From Spirosoma endbachense (lineage in GTDB: Bacteria; Bacteroidota; Bacteroidia; Cytophagales; Spirosomataceae): a stretch of DNA of 64,000 nucleotides. The notes beneath the pieces are model-generated. The model was not told where the DNA came from. It ran no database searches and worked only from the letters and a program-made list of their open reading frames with translations. The stretch covers positions 3,807,779-3,871,778 of the forward strand of contig NZ_CP045997.1 in assembly GCF_010233585.1 (NCBI RefSeq), read 5' to 3'. A program made the position numbers and the translations under genes. Of the stretch, positions 42,408-49,915 are shown one piece after another. Numbering within the stretch: position 1 is the stretch's first letter; each line of letters begins with the position of its first letter.

Positions 42408-42461
42408 ACCTTAACATAAGGTTGATACAAATATAAGTACAATTTTCTGAACTTTGTTCAG
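42408..42461. promoter_or_regulatory. Lysogeny switch operator region
   Basis: Two perfect inverted repeats lie between the divergent genes: ACCTTA-ACA-TAAGGT (42408-42422) and CTGAAC-TTT-GTTCAG (42447-42461). Between them the minus strand reads TATATTTG (42435-42428), a match to the Bacteroidota -7 box, giving a promoter for the Cro-like gene; no good -33 box is present. The different palindromes may bind Cro and repressor separately. Confidence 0.6.
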
Positions 42462-42487
42462 TTTACTGAAAAATATTTTCCAGCCTA

Positions 42488-43324
42488 ATGATGACAATAC
42501 AACTTCCTGAAATTGAAAATTACATGGACACTCCGTCTGCACGTATTCAGGCCTTAATGTTGGAAGAGAATATCAACCGAACGGAGCTTGCAGAATCAAT
42601 CGGTAAGTCTAAAGGATTGATAAGTGGCTATTTGAATTCACAAGAAGAGCCGAGCGATTCCTTTTTATTCAGTATTCAGAATAAGCTTGGTTGGTCAGCC
42701 AAATGGATACTTACTGGAACAGGCCCTAAACGGGTAACCCTTCATCAGCCAATTATTGGTGAAGTTGACAATAAAAAAAACGAAGCTGTTCTTATCAATT
42801 TTATTGATGAGACAGACGTGACGACATCCGCCAGCGGGATGGAGTTTCGGGAGTTGGATAATGGAATGGTGTTGATGACGATCCCACTTGTTGATGAATT
42901 TGCCTACGCCAGCTATCCCCATGGCTGGAAGGATCGAGAATACCTTATCGAGTTGCCCAGGTATTCAATTGTATTGCCTAAACGGGAAAAGGGCATCTTC
43001 CGCGCTTTTGAAGTCAGAGGGGATAGTATGGATGATGGCTCCCGATTTTCAATTGGGTATGGTGACGTGGCCGTTGGCCGAAAGATTGAATCTGATTATT
43101 GGGATGTCAAGCTTTATACCAATGGCGGTACGGACTATATAATTGTGACTCATGATGGTGTAGTTATTAAGCGTATCACCAAGCACAATACCAAGGAAGG
43201 CATTATCACATGCTCGTCAATCAATCCCGATAAAGTCGAATACCCGGATTATGAAATAAGGCTAACCGAAGTGTATGAGCTTTACAAAATTCGCAAAGTC
43301 GATCGGGACTGGAGTCGCAGATAA
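42488..43324 (+). CDS. Phage repressor, XRE helix-turn-helix plus S24 peptidase-like domain
   Basis: 278 aa. N-terminal XRE-type domain (residues ~15-80: RTELAESIGKSKGLISGYLNSQ...LGWSAKWILTGTGP) and a C-terminal LexA/CI-like domain with the serine in RGDSMDDG (Ser180) and lysine in GVVIKRI (Lys228). These residues usually cut the repressor after RecA activation. The usual Ala-Gly scissile pair is not seen; the equivalent place reads AYASYPHG, so self-cleavage is uncertain. Maintains lysogeny by silencing the divergent early operon. Confidence 0.85.
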   Translation: MMTIQLPEIENYMDTPSARIQALMLEENINRTELAESIGKSKGLISGYLNSQEEPSDSFLFSIQNKLGWSAKWILTGTGPKRVTLHQPIIGEVDNKKNEAVLINFIDETDVTTSASGMEFRELDNGMVLMTIPLVDEFAYASYPHGWKDREYLIELPRYSIVLPKREKGIFRAFEVRGDSMDDGSRFSIGYGDVAVGRKIESDYWDVKLYTNGGTDYIIVTHDGVVIKRITKHNTKEGIITCSSINPDKVEYPDYEIRLTEVYELYKIRKVDRDWSRR

Positions 43325-43385
43325 ATAGCATTCACTTTTTGTCCGAATACTCTATTAACCAGTGAGAACCTAAGCCACAACTAAA

Positions 43386-43874
43386 ATGAAATTTTTTCTA
43401 GTTGTTCTTCTTGGTACTTTCCTCTTGGACTGTGGGAATAAATCCACTAGTACGGAAACACCCACAACATCCTTCCTTGATACAACAACTATTCAGACTA
43501 AAACCTACTATACCGTTCTGGAATCTACCCAGACCAGAAACTTTAAGAATTATGAGATCCTAATCGACTCGAACAGTATAAGTGCAGATGATATACGCCA
43601 ATCCGTGAAAATGTTTGTGGTGGCCGAATGCACTTCAATGCCTTGTAATGGTATTGGGATTTGGGATAATCAAAAGGCATATTCACTATATAAGGCTAAG
43701 TCATATAATCCAGCCTGGCGTAAGGAGAACTGGCCTTTTATCTGCGAGCATTATGTGGCCGACTATAACGTAACAGTCAACGAATTGAATCTTTTTCCCT
43801 TTGTTGATTCCGAATATCGCCGTTGGGGAGGAACGAAAGCACGCCCTAAAGAACATTCTTTTGAATTGCAGTAG
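43386..43874 (+). CDS. Putative lipoprotein (162 aa)
   Basis: N-terminal MKFFLVVLLGTFLLDCGNK is a signal with a lipobox-like LLDC; Asp before the Cys is atypical. Mature part has paired cysteines (AECTSMPCNGIGIWDNQKAYSLY). Located right after the repressor on the same strand, a common place for lysogenic-conversion or superinfection-exclusion genes (inference). Confidence 0.5.
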   Translation: MKFFLVVLLGTFLLDCGNKSTSTETPTTSFLDTTTIQTKTYYTVLESTQTRNFKNYEILIDSNSISADDIRQSVKMFVVAECTSMPCNGIGIWDNQKAYSLYKAKSYNPAWRKENWPFICEHYVADYNVTVNELNLFPFVDSEYRRWGGTKARPKEHSFELQ

Positions 43875-43958
43875 CTACGAAATCCTAAATCTATTTATCG
43901 TAAAAGGCCCTAATAATCAAACTGCTATCTACTCCAATATATCAATGCAAACTATTAT

Positions 43959-44285
43959 ATGAAAACTAATCAGAAAAGAGATCTTTTTGAAGAGTATGAA
44001 AAAATGACACCAAGGCAGCGCCTAATAACAATACTTTGTTTTGTTTCAGGGTTCATATTCATCTCTGCTTTCGTTGGATGGATGGTTAATGATGCCTTAA
44101 CTAATGGACCTTTTGCGCTAATTATAGTAAGCCTATTTGTAGTTTTAACAATAGGGATTCTGTATTTAGCTAACAAATATGAATCTGCCCAAGTCCCTAA
44201 GCTTATCGAAAAGGGTAAGCCTACCCAAGCCGAAATAGAAGCTTATCTCAAAAAGTCCTTAAAGAATAATGAAGGATCGAATTAA
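43959..44285 (+). CDS. Small membrane protein with two helices (108 aa)
   Basis: Helices at residues ~24-44 (LITILCFVSGFIFISAFVGWM) and ~53-70 (FALIIVSLFVVLTIGILYLA), charged ends on both sides. Expressed from the lysogeny side; possible exclusion protein. No family recognised. Confidence 0.45.
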   Translation: MKTNQKRDLFEEYEKMTPRQRLITILCFVSGFIFISAFVGWMVNDALTNGPFALIIVSLFVVLTIGILYLANKYESAQVPKLIEKGKPTQAEIEAYLKKSLKNNEGSN

Positions 44286-44314
44286 GTCCGATTCTTAATA
44301 TTGATTGACCATCT

Positions 44315-44342
44315 TATGTAATTAATCATCGCCTAAACCACA
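44315..44342 (+). repeat. 28-base direct repeat before gene 44349 (partner 45034-45061)
   Basis: One mismatch between copies; each lies immediately upstream of a start codon (ATG 44349 and ATG 45068). Likely a duplicated 5' leader or regulatory site. Confidence 0.65.
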
Positions 44343-44348
44343 TTAAAA

Positions 44349-44654
44349 ATGCAGAACATTGACGTAAAGTTTGATATGACTCAGTTATTAATGGATATAG
44401 CTGAGATTAAGGCTTATCAACGTGGAATATTTCGACTACTTACGAAAGATTTACCAGTAGACGATCGAGAGAAACACGACCTCTATAGACTCAGAGATTA
44501 CTATACCCAGATACTAACTCTCCATGAGGCAAGTAGTAAGTCGGATGCCGAAGTTGAGCGCATCCTGAAGGAAAAGCTAAAGGAAGTAAAGGATCGGCTA
44601 GCTGAACTCAAAGTGCAGAACCCAGATACTCCCCCACATCAAGCGCAGCCTTGA
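44349..44654 (+). CDS. Hypothetical coiled-coil protein (101 aa)
   Basis: Almost wholly helical, charged (MDIAEIKAYQRGIFRLLTKDLP; EVERILKEKLKEVKDRLAELKV), short disordered end. Preceded by the 28-base repeat. 3' end overlaps the convergent 44608 gene by 47 bases. Confidence 0.45.
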   Translation: MQNIDVKFDMTQLLMDIAEIKAYQRGIFRLLTKDLPVDDREKHDLYRLRDYYTQILTLHEASSKSDAEVERILKEKLKEVKDRLAELKVQNPDTPPHQAQP

Positions 44655-44874
44655 TCTGAGCAGCTGAAGTAGTTACAGATCCTATTGACAACGTAATGGG
44701 CCGCTCTTGGTTTTCAATAATACGTTGAAGCATAGATTCGATACGGTCTAACTGAGTAGGCAGTTGTGCGGCCTCGGGACTTCCAAGTGTACTATCATGA
44801 TTACCAATTTTATGATCCTGTGCGGCAGCCAATCTGACACCGGGTAGTGGATGGGTATTTGGATTCATGGCCAT
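44608..44874 (-). CDS. Possible small protein (88 aa)
   Basis: ATG 44874, lone minus-strand gene. Includes a helix LPTQLDRIESMLQRIIENQ. It is convergent to and overlaps the 44349 gene, so it may be spurious; helix quality argues mildly for a real gene. Confidence 0.35.
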   Translation of the reverse strand: MAMNPNTHPLPGVRLAAAQDHKIGNHDSTLGSPEAAQLPTQLDRIESMLQRIIENQERPITLSIGSVTTSAAQIKAALDVGEYLGSAL

Positions 44875-45033
44875 TGATTTTTGATTAACTATTTGTCTTT
44901 AAATATCAGACAAAAGTCTGAAACTACAAACTACATTCTATACCCCGTAATCGTCGAGGCAACCTTTTACTATGAAGGCAAAAAGCAAATTGAATTTAAT
45001 AGCGAAGGCTTGAAGTGGAAGCATTCACCAGCC

Positions 45034-45061
45034 TATGTAATTAATCATCACCTAAACCACA
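45034..45061 (+). repeat. 28-base direct repeat before gene 45068 (partner 44315-44342)
   Basis: See partner copy. It also lies inside a TTG-started frame (44881-45153) that was not accepted. Confidence 0.65.
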
Positions 45062-45067
45062 CCTTAC

Positions 45068-45427
45068 ATGAAGAAATCTCAACTTCCGCTAATTATTGGG
45101 GGATTTGTCATCTTAATCTTGGTATTAACAAACCCCGGCCTGGAAGATCATAAAGCCAAAGTCAAAGCAAGCTTTAGAAAAGAGATCAAGAGTGCCATTG
45201 CCAGTAAGACTGATCAGGAAAGTGCAGCGGCCATCTTCGGCCAGACACTGGGAACTGCGTTTGCTGAAACGGTTATTGATCACCTGATTACCCGCGATAA
45301 CTACCTGCTCCTTTCGCTGACAAAGCTAAAATTCGATGGAGAGCCAAAAGTGATTGGCGTCGGTATTCTAGGCAATGTCTTTATCACCAAAAAGATTGAC
45401 GAGTTACACGAAGAATCTAAACAATAA
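45068..45427 (+). CDS. Membrane-anchored protein, DUF4359-like (119 aa)
   Basis: One N-terminal membrane helix (LPLIIGGFVILILVLT), then NPGLEDHKAKVKASF and a C-terminal beta part (DNYLLLSLTKLKFDGEPKVIGVGILGNVFIT). This resembles DUF4359 proteins: helix, NP-x-x-x-(H/Y), later a NYLL/S..(T) strand and a G.lG.v/f end. Role unknown. Confidence 0.55.
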   Translation: MKKSQLPLIIGGFVILILVLTNPGLEDHKAKVKASFRKEIKSAIASKTDQESAAAIFGQTLGTAFAETVIDHLITRDNYLLLSLTKLKFDGEPKVIGVGILGNVFITKKIDELHEESKQ

Positions 45428-45483
45428 AGCTGCTTTACTGAGTCATATCGCAATTCCTCATCAGAGGTGATCATGATCAAACC

Positions 45484-45687
45484 CTAATTATTGTGCATGG
45501 GGTAAATGATCTCACGATCCTTCAGGACTAGATAAACCTGCTTCATATTCTCGTTGAGGTGATCGATTTCCCGTTGCTGCTGGTTGAGTCGTTGCTGATA
45601 CTGCTTCAGCTGGCGTTTAACGAGGCGATAAACGTAGATACTGAGGGCAATATCCGTTAGCAAGAGTGCTGATAGAAAAATTTCCAT
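45484..45687 (-). CDS. Small membrane-anchored coiled-coil protein (67 aa)
   Basis: N-terminal hydrophobic helix (MEIFLSALLLTDIALSIYVYRLV) and a Gln/Glu/Asn-rich coil (KQYQQRLNQQQREIDHLNENMKQVYLVLKD). ATG 45687. Function unknown. Confidence 0.45.
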   Translation of the reverse strand: MEIFLSALLLTDIALSIYVYRLVKRQLKQYQQRLNQQQREIDHLNENMKQVYLVLKDREIIYPMHNN

Positions 45688-45764
45688 AGGAGTTAAATCG
45701 AGGAAAGGCTTAGAAACGTATACAAGTGTAAAATCACACGCAATCGGCGTAAAAAAACACCTGT

Positions 45765-45938
45765 ATGCGCCATAAACTACTCAATCAAAAGAAACAACTC
45801 GAAGCCCAGATCACTGCCAACATGACTGTGGCAAACTGGAGGATGCCGTTTCAAACCTTGCCGCCGCAGTACTACCGAACTGGCCTGGCTATGATAGCCG
45901 AGTATGACCGGGTTCTAAAGGAGCTTGGGAGGCATTGA
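45765..45938 (+). CDS. Micro-protein (57 aa), paralogue of 47111 gene
   Basis: MRHKLLNQKKQLEAQITANM, then an ANWRMPFQTLPPQYYRTG segment and a C-terminal helix AMIAEYDRVLKE. About two thirds of residues match the 47111-47269 product, including LLxQxKQLEAQITANM, ANW..PFQTLP and AEY..VL, while the surrounding DNA does not. Protein-level conservation between copies is good evidence for a real gene. Stop overlaps a 27-codon frame (TGATG). Confidence 0.6.
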   Translation: MRHKLLNQKKQLEAQITANMTVANWRMPFQTLPPQYYRTGLAMIAEYDRVLKELGRH

Positions 45939-46021
45939 TGCATTGGATGAATGGTATACTATTACTTGTCTATATAGTAATTGGACTAAACTACCATATA
46001 ATAAATTTAACTTACTGCTAA
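45938..46021 (+). CDS. Possible membrane micro-protein (27 aa)
   Basis: ATG overlaps the stop of the 45765 gene (TGATG). Encodes MHWMNGILLLVYIVIGLN followed by a short polar end, a single hydrophobic helix. Supported only by coupling and composition. Confidence 0.25.
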   Translation: MHWMNGILLLVYIVIGLNYHIINLTYC

Positions 46022-46239
46022 ATACAGAACATAGTTTTGTTGATTTTAAATTAATTTAACAACTAGCCCCGTCTATTGTAAATAAATCCACATACTATTA
46101 GGTTAGTTCCAACTATATCAGGCTTTTGGTTGCCATTTTAATAAACCGCTCAATATTGACTAAATTATAAACTATTTAGCACTTTCTACATTTAACCTTA
46201 ATTTTGTTACCCTATAGCTCCTAAACTGCCTAATTCCTT
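46022..46239. other. AT-rich upstream region of the sigma gene
   Basis: About 220 bases of very AT-rich sequence. Must hold the sigma-gene promoter, but no clear TTTG/TAnnTTTG pair was seen. Confidence 0.35.
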
Positions 46240-46782
46240 ATGTTTAACCCGTTTAAAGGCCCAAAGCCAACTCGTAAGCGTGAACAAACTATGGGGGATA
46301 AAGGCGATTTTGAAACGCTTTATACACAATATGCCGAGAAGGTATATCAGAAGTGCCTGTCGATGACCAAAGACAGTGAAGCGGCTCAGGATTTTACCCA
46401 GGAGATTTTTATTAAGGTTTTTAGCAAATTAGATACGTTTAAACAGAATTCGGCTCCTGCCACCTGGCTTTACTCAATTGCCCACAATTACTGCCTGGAT
46501 CAGATTCGAATTAGTAAACGGATGAATTGGCAGGATCTTCCGGAAGGGCTGGAATTAGCTGAAGAATCAGTCGTTTCTGACGAGCAGCAACTTCAGGCCA
46601 TGGAACAGTTATTAGACACGTTATCAGTTGAGGAAGCGACCCTATTGCGACTTAAGTACGAACAGGGTCTGTCCATCAGCCAAATTAGCCAGCAGCTTAA
46701 TCTCAATGAAAGTGCCATCAAGATGCGGCTCAAGCGTTCCCGAGATAAATTAAATCAACTGTTTGGCCGGCAGGGTTTTTAA
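46240..46782 (+). CDS. ECF-type RNA polymerase sigma factor on prophage
   Basis: 180 aa. Region 2 (residues ~24-92: FETLYTQYAEKVYQKCLSMTKDSEAAQDFTQEIFIKVFSKLDTF...TWLYSIAHNYCLDQIR) and region 4 (residues ~120-172: LDTLSVEEATLLRLKYEQGLSISQISQQLNLNESAIKMRLKRSRDKL) are both complete. Directs RNA polymerase to a specific promoter set. No anti-sigma gene is adjacent, so control may be transcriptional. Flanked by the two paralogous micro-ORFs. Confidence 0.9.
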   Translation: MFNPFKGPKPTRKREQTMGDKGDFETLYTQYAEKVYQKCLSMTKDSEAAQDFTQEIFIKVFSKLDTFKQNSAPATWLYSIAHNYCLDQIRISKRMNWQDLPEGLELAEESVVSDEQQLQAMEQLLDTLSVEEATLLRLKYEQGLSISQISQQLNLNESAIKMRLKRSRDKLNQLFGRQGF

Positions 46783-46910
46783 GAAAAAATCTGGGTAGAG
46801 CATTACACAGTTGTACGATTTGGCTGAACTATCCGAAAAAAAATAAAAAAAAATAGTCACTTCGTGTGACCGTTCCCAATTTTCAACGTCTAAAAAAGGA
46901 GTAACATGAT

Positions 46911-46948
46911 AAGAGGCAGACTACACTAGTAATCTGCCTCTTGTTTTA
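46911..46948 (+). terminator. Terminator after sigma gene
   Basis: Perfect 10-base stem AAGAGGCAGA (46911-46920) / TCTGCCTCTT (46933-46942), then GTTTTATC. A GGAG followed by an ATG and six codons (46906-46929) overlaps the stem, so a leader-peptide type attenuator is conceivable. Confidence 0.75.
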
Positions 46949-47110
46949 TCTCTTTCCCGCAACTATTGAAAGGATTACTACCAAGGGCTGCATTATCAAG
47001 CCAATTATCATATACTGTTTCTCAATCCAATCAGTACATATTATTTTATTAGCGGGTAAACCCTATTGGCCCGAGTTGAGTCTAGCCATTAGAACGAATA
47101 TTTTAGACAA
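46949..47110. other. Intergenic stretch before the second micro-ORF
   Basis: About 160 bases without recognised elements. Confidence 0.3.
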
Positions 47111-47269
47111 ATGCTGCGCCAAAAACTACTCGATCAAAGGAAGCAGCTCGAAGCCCAGATCACTGCCAACATGGCCATGGCCAACTGGAACAAACCCTTC
47201 CAAACTTTACCCCTACCCTTTTACCGCTCAGGCCGGGCCATGATGGCCGAATACGAACAGGTACTTTAG
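47111..47269 (+). CDS. Micro-protein (52 aa), paralogue of 45765 gene
   Basis: MLRQKLLDQRKQLEAQITAN start, ANWNKPFQTLPLPFYRSG middle, MMAEYEQVL end. See the 45765 entry. Ends 14 bases before the 3' end of the convergent integrase gene. Helix-loop-helix layout; function unknown. Confidence 0.6.
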   Translation: MLRQKLLDQRKQLEAQITANMAMANWNKPFQTLPLPFYRSGRAMMAEYEQVL

Positions 47270-47282
47270 CAACTGACTCCTG

Positions 47283-48644
47283 TTAATCGTCGCCGGTAAT
47301 GGCATCCATGGCTGAATCGAGCCATTCCTGATCCATTTCCCCGAAATACATTTCGGTCGTTTTCATGTCGGTATGACCCAGGAGTTCCTTGGCATCGAAG
47401 TTGGTCACGGCCCTCCCCTTCGCGTCAGTCTTTCCGTTTTTAATAGCCAGTCGCACTTTGTCCGCAAAACTATGCCGGGCCGTATGGTTGGTGAAACTCG
47501 CTCCACCCGGCAGCTGCAAATTAAAATCAATGGCGACCTGTTTGAGCGACAGATTCAGCTGACAGGTGATGCTGTCGAGTCGGGATTTCAACTGTTTGAA
47601 CTCAGTCGGAGGCATGCTCCGCATTTGCTCGTAGGAGCGGTAGCGGGCGTAGGTGGCCTGGTTATCCAGAAAAGGCAGCAGGTAGGTCTCTGGCCGACTA
47701 CCAGCCTTCCAGATCAATCCTAAATGCGCCTGGAGTTGTTTCGATACCGGAATCGATATCCACTTGCCGTTTTTCTGCATCTGATAGCGCAGCCGGACAG
47801 GTTGACCTTCCGCATTAACTTCATACCACTCATACCGGCTCCGGATCAGATCGCCGATCCTCATACCCGCCTGCAGGTGGCAGGCCAGCCAGCACCAGCG
47901 TGCCCAGTCGGGATAGTTGCGAAAGGTTCGGCTCCGGACCCGCCTGGAGCCTAAATCGAATGGCGTGGCCAGCAGCTTGGCAATGGCCGCAGCGGGCAGC
48001 CGGCCCTTGGGCATTTGGGTTGGGGGCAACTTTTCCCAGTCCAGAAACGGCGATTTAGCCAGAATATCGGCTTTGGGAATGTTGCGGGCTTTCTGCACGC
48101 GTTCGTAGAGGACGCGCAGGTTAGCCATGTACGTATTAATGGTCAGTGGCGCTTTACCGTCAGCGAGTAGTTTGTTTTTGTAATCCTCGACGAGTTGCGG
48201 GGTGATCTGTTCAATGGCCAGGTCCTCCCCTGCCCAGCGCAGAAAGGCAGCCCACTGGCGATTTCGGGTGGCCTTGGTAACGCCCGACAGATCGACGAAC
48301 TGATGAGCAGCTGACATGTGAGCCCGCAACAGGGTAATGGCGCTGGCCTCGTAGCGGGCCTTTCCCTGTTTGGGTGTCAGAAAGGGATCAAAAGCCAGAT
48401 ACTCCTCAACGGATTTTTTAACTTTGTTATAGGTGGCGATGATCGCATTGTTGACTTCACCCGCATGCGGATGCGAACTCCGGATCCATTTTCCCCAGGT
48501 CTTTTTGGTGTTCCAGTGTCGAGCTTCGATTTCGATGCTGGTCTGGATCCGGGCCGGTTTCTGGCCTTTAGCATGCAGCCGGATCATGACGTGGTGAATG
48601 CCACGTTTATCAGGCTTGTCCGTGAGTTCGACGTTGTAGGTCAT
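47283..48644 (-). CDS. Phage integrase, tyrosine recombinase
   Basis: 453 aa. Bacteroidota-type integrase with an Arm-DNA-binding N-terminus (residues ~1-90), a SAM-like core-binding domain (~100-190), and the catalytic domain with Arg262 (AGMRIGDL), Lys in QKNGKW (~291-294), H387-x-x-R390 (HTARHSF), His424 (LLGHTDMKTTEMY) and nucleophile Tyr433. All catalytic residues are present, so it should be active. Transcribed inward from the prophage right end, with attP expected just beyond its start or end. Confidence 0.95.
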   Translation of the reverse strand: MTYNVELTDKPDKRGIHHVMIRLHAKGQKPARIQTSIEIEARHWNTKKTWGKWIRSSHPHAGEVNNAIIATYNKVKKSVEEYLAFDPFLTPKQGKARYEASAITLLRAHMSAAHQFVDLSGVTKATRNRQWAAFLRWAGEDLAIEQITPQLVEDYKNKLLADGKAPLTINTYMANLRVLYERVQKARNIPKADILAKSPFLDWEKLPPTQMPKGRLPAAAIAKLLATPFDLGSRRVRSRTFRNYPDWARWCWLACHLQAGMRIGDLIRSRYEWYEVNAEGQPVRLRYQMQKNGKWISIPVSKQLQAHLGLIWKAGSRPETYLLPFLDNQATYARYRSYEQMRSMPPTEFKQLKSRLDSITCQLNLSLKQVAIDFNLQLPGGASFTNHTARHSFADKVRLAIKNGKTDAKGRAVTNFDAKELLGHTDMKTTEMYFGEMDQEWLDSAMDAITGDD

Positions 48645-48864
48645 AGCACGGTCAAGATACGAAATTACTGTAACGCTACTGAAAGGAAATTGAAATGAAT
48701 ATCAATCTACGAAAACAATGACTATGCGTCTGCTTACAGTAAAGGGCTATTTTGTGGCGAAAACGGGGGTGTGAGAATAACAGGGCGCTGTACCTTTACT
48801 TGTTTGTGAGATCAAGCATTGTTAGTAGGTAATGATAATCGGCTGATAGCTAACCCTTAAAGCT
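48645..48864. other. Integrase upstream region, probable prophage/host boundary
   Basis: 220 bases. No tRNA, no palindromic core site, no long direct repeat visible within the window. The attachment site should lie here or next to it, but its partner is outside the window. Confidence 0.4.
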
Positions 48865-49770
48865 CTATTTGCTCGCTACAGGCCACTTGATTTGGGTTCG
48901 TTCAAAGGCATCGATATAGCTTTTCGCACTGGCGTTCAAAATTGTGACGCCCTTGTGATCGGCATAGTTACGGATAACTTCGTAACCTCTGAAAACTTTA
49001 TGTAAGGATAAGAACTGCGAAGCCATCGAAAACGTGCGTTGTCGGTACTTATCTGAATAGACGGGCTGGTGGGTTACATCTTTGGGCTTGTCATAAAAGT
49101 GAATCTGTTTGATCAGTAACTGATTCTGATCATTTAGCCGGATCTGTTCATGCCAGGATGTGTCGGCTCCAAAAAGATAAATGGTCTCAAACCGGCGATT
49201 GATCATCAGCGTGAGCGCAGCGATAATAACGGTCTGGGCCTGAGGCATTCCCAATCCTTTTGAATAGAGCCAGTAGGTCAACCATTGGAAACCACTGACG
49301 ACGGTATAATTGAAATAGACGACTCTGATCTGGGAGTTACCCCGCTCAATTTGCCCAAGTAAATAAGAACCTTTCGCAAAATGCGGCACGTATAGCGCCA
49401 TTGGCCAGTTTACGTGTTCCAGAAATACCGATAAGGTTCGGCGGATATCGTCGCGGTCGGTGGTTTGTTCGGTAAAAACAAAATAATTAGGGTCTGAAAT
49501 GACATAATTCTGCGGGCGAAGGCGGAGAAAGATATCGGCGTGGGCAAAATTATTGACGCAAACTACTTCTGTTTGTTGTATGAAGTCGAAATGCTCAGCC
49601 AGCGACTCATTCAATGAGGGGCCATTTCCCAATACGGAGCAGACAGGCAACTGCCGGATAGGTAACCGGGCCCTATGACGGCCACGAATCACAACTTTTA
49701 CCAATGACAGAAGCGATTTGACGAATTCGCTCAGAAATTGACTTACAGAAATAAAACCAGCTTCAAGCAT
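48865..49770 (-). CDS. LGNGPSL-motif protein (DUF115-like)
   Basis: 301 aa. N-terminal hydrophobic/basic stretch, then CSVLGNGPSLNESL near residue 45, the nucleotide-binding turn typical of DUF115/6-hydroxymethylpterin-pyrophosphokinase-like and some sugar-transfer proteins. Further fitting features: VCVNNFAHADIFLRLRPQNYVISDPNYF and a later YLFGADTSWHE. Members often lie in cell-surface polysaccharide loci, so a role in envelope glycan synthesis is likely. First host gene beyond the integrase. Confidence 0.6.
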   Translation of the reverse strand: MLEAGFISVSQFLSEFVKSLLSLVKVVIRGRHRARLPIRQLPVCSVLGNGPSLNESLAEHFDFIQQTEVVCVNNFAHADIFLRLRPQNYVISDPNYFVFTEQTTDRDDIRRTLSVFLEHVNWPMALYVPHFAKGSYLLGQIERGNSQIRVVYFNYTVVSGFQWLTYWLYSKGLGMPQAQTVIIAALTLMINRRFETIYLFGADTSWHEQIRLNDQNQLLIKQIHFYDKPKDVTHQPVYSDKYRQRTFSMASQFLSLHKVFRGYEVIRNYADHKGVTILNASAKSYIDAFERTQIKWPVASK

Positions 49771-49851
49771 GCGGTCGGCACCAGACGGGAGCCACTTTTT
49801 TCGACAAAATAACGAAAAAAATGCCAGATCAGAAGGCCATATACATGGAAT

Positions 49852-49902
49852 CCAGGATTAACCAGCTCCTGATTAATGCCTGCCTGTTAATCCTGGGTTT
49901 TT
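49852..49902 (+). terminator. Hairpin between 48865 and 49916 genes
   Basis: Stem CCAGGATTAAC (49852-49862) / GTTAATCCTGG (49886-49896), followed by GTTTTTAT on the + strand. Lies just past the 3' end of the minus-strand 49916 gene, so it would act mainly on opposing transcripts; the U-run on the minus strand is poor. Confidence 0.5.
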
Positions 49903-49915
49903 ATGGAGAAAGGGG

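Larger units (their letters stand above)
1..48860. mobile_element. Prophage (left end outside window, right end approximate)
   Basis: Tailed-phage modules run in standard order: capsid, connectors, tail, lysis, then after an accessory block an early operon, Cro/repressor pair, lysogeny genes and a tyrosine integrase at 47283-48644. Ordinary metabolic genes follow, so the right end should fall in or near 48645-48864. Terminase, portal and the left attachment site are outside the window. No tRNA or duplicated core site is visible beside the integrase, so the exact right boundary is not resolved. Whether the 22-37 kb block came with the phage or was inserted later is open. Confidence 0.85.

Noticed and set aside
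44881..45153. TTG-started frame of 90 codons upstream of the DUF4359-like gene
   Set aside because: Overlaps the better-supported 45068 gene and contains the 28-base repeat; starts with TTG and has no family resemblance. May be a remnant in its first half.
46904..46942. Leader peptide attenuator after the sigma gene
   Set aside because: A GGAG/ATG with six codons overlaps the terminator stem, but the peptide has no telling codons and no gene follows closely, so a plain terminator is simpler.
48645..48864. tRNA or attachment core next to the integrase
   Set aside because: No cloverleaf or tRNA 3' end can be read on either strand, and the left end of the prophage is not in the window for comparison.
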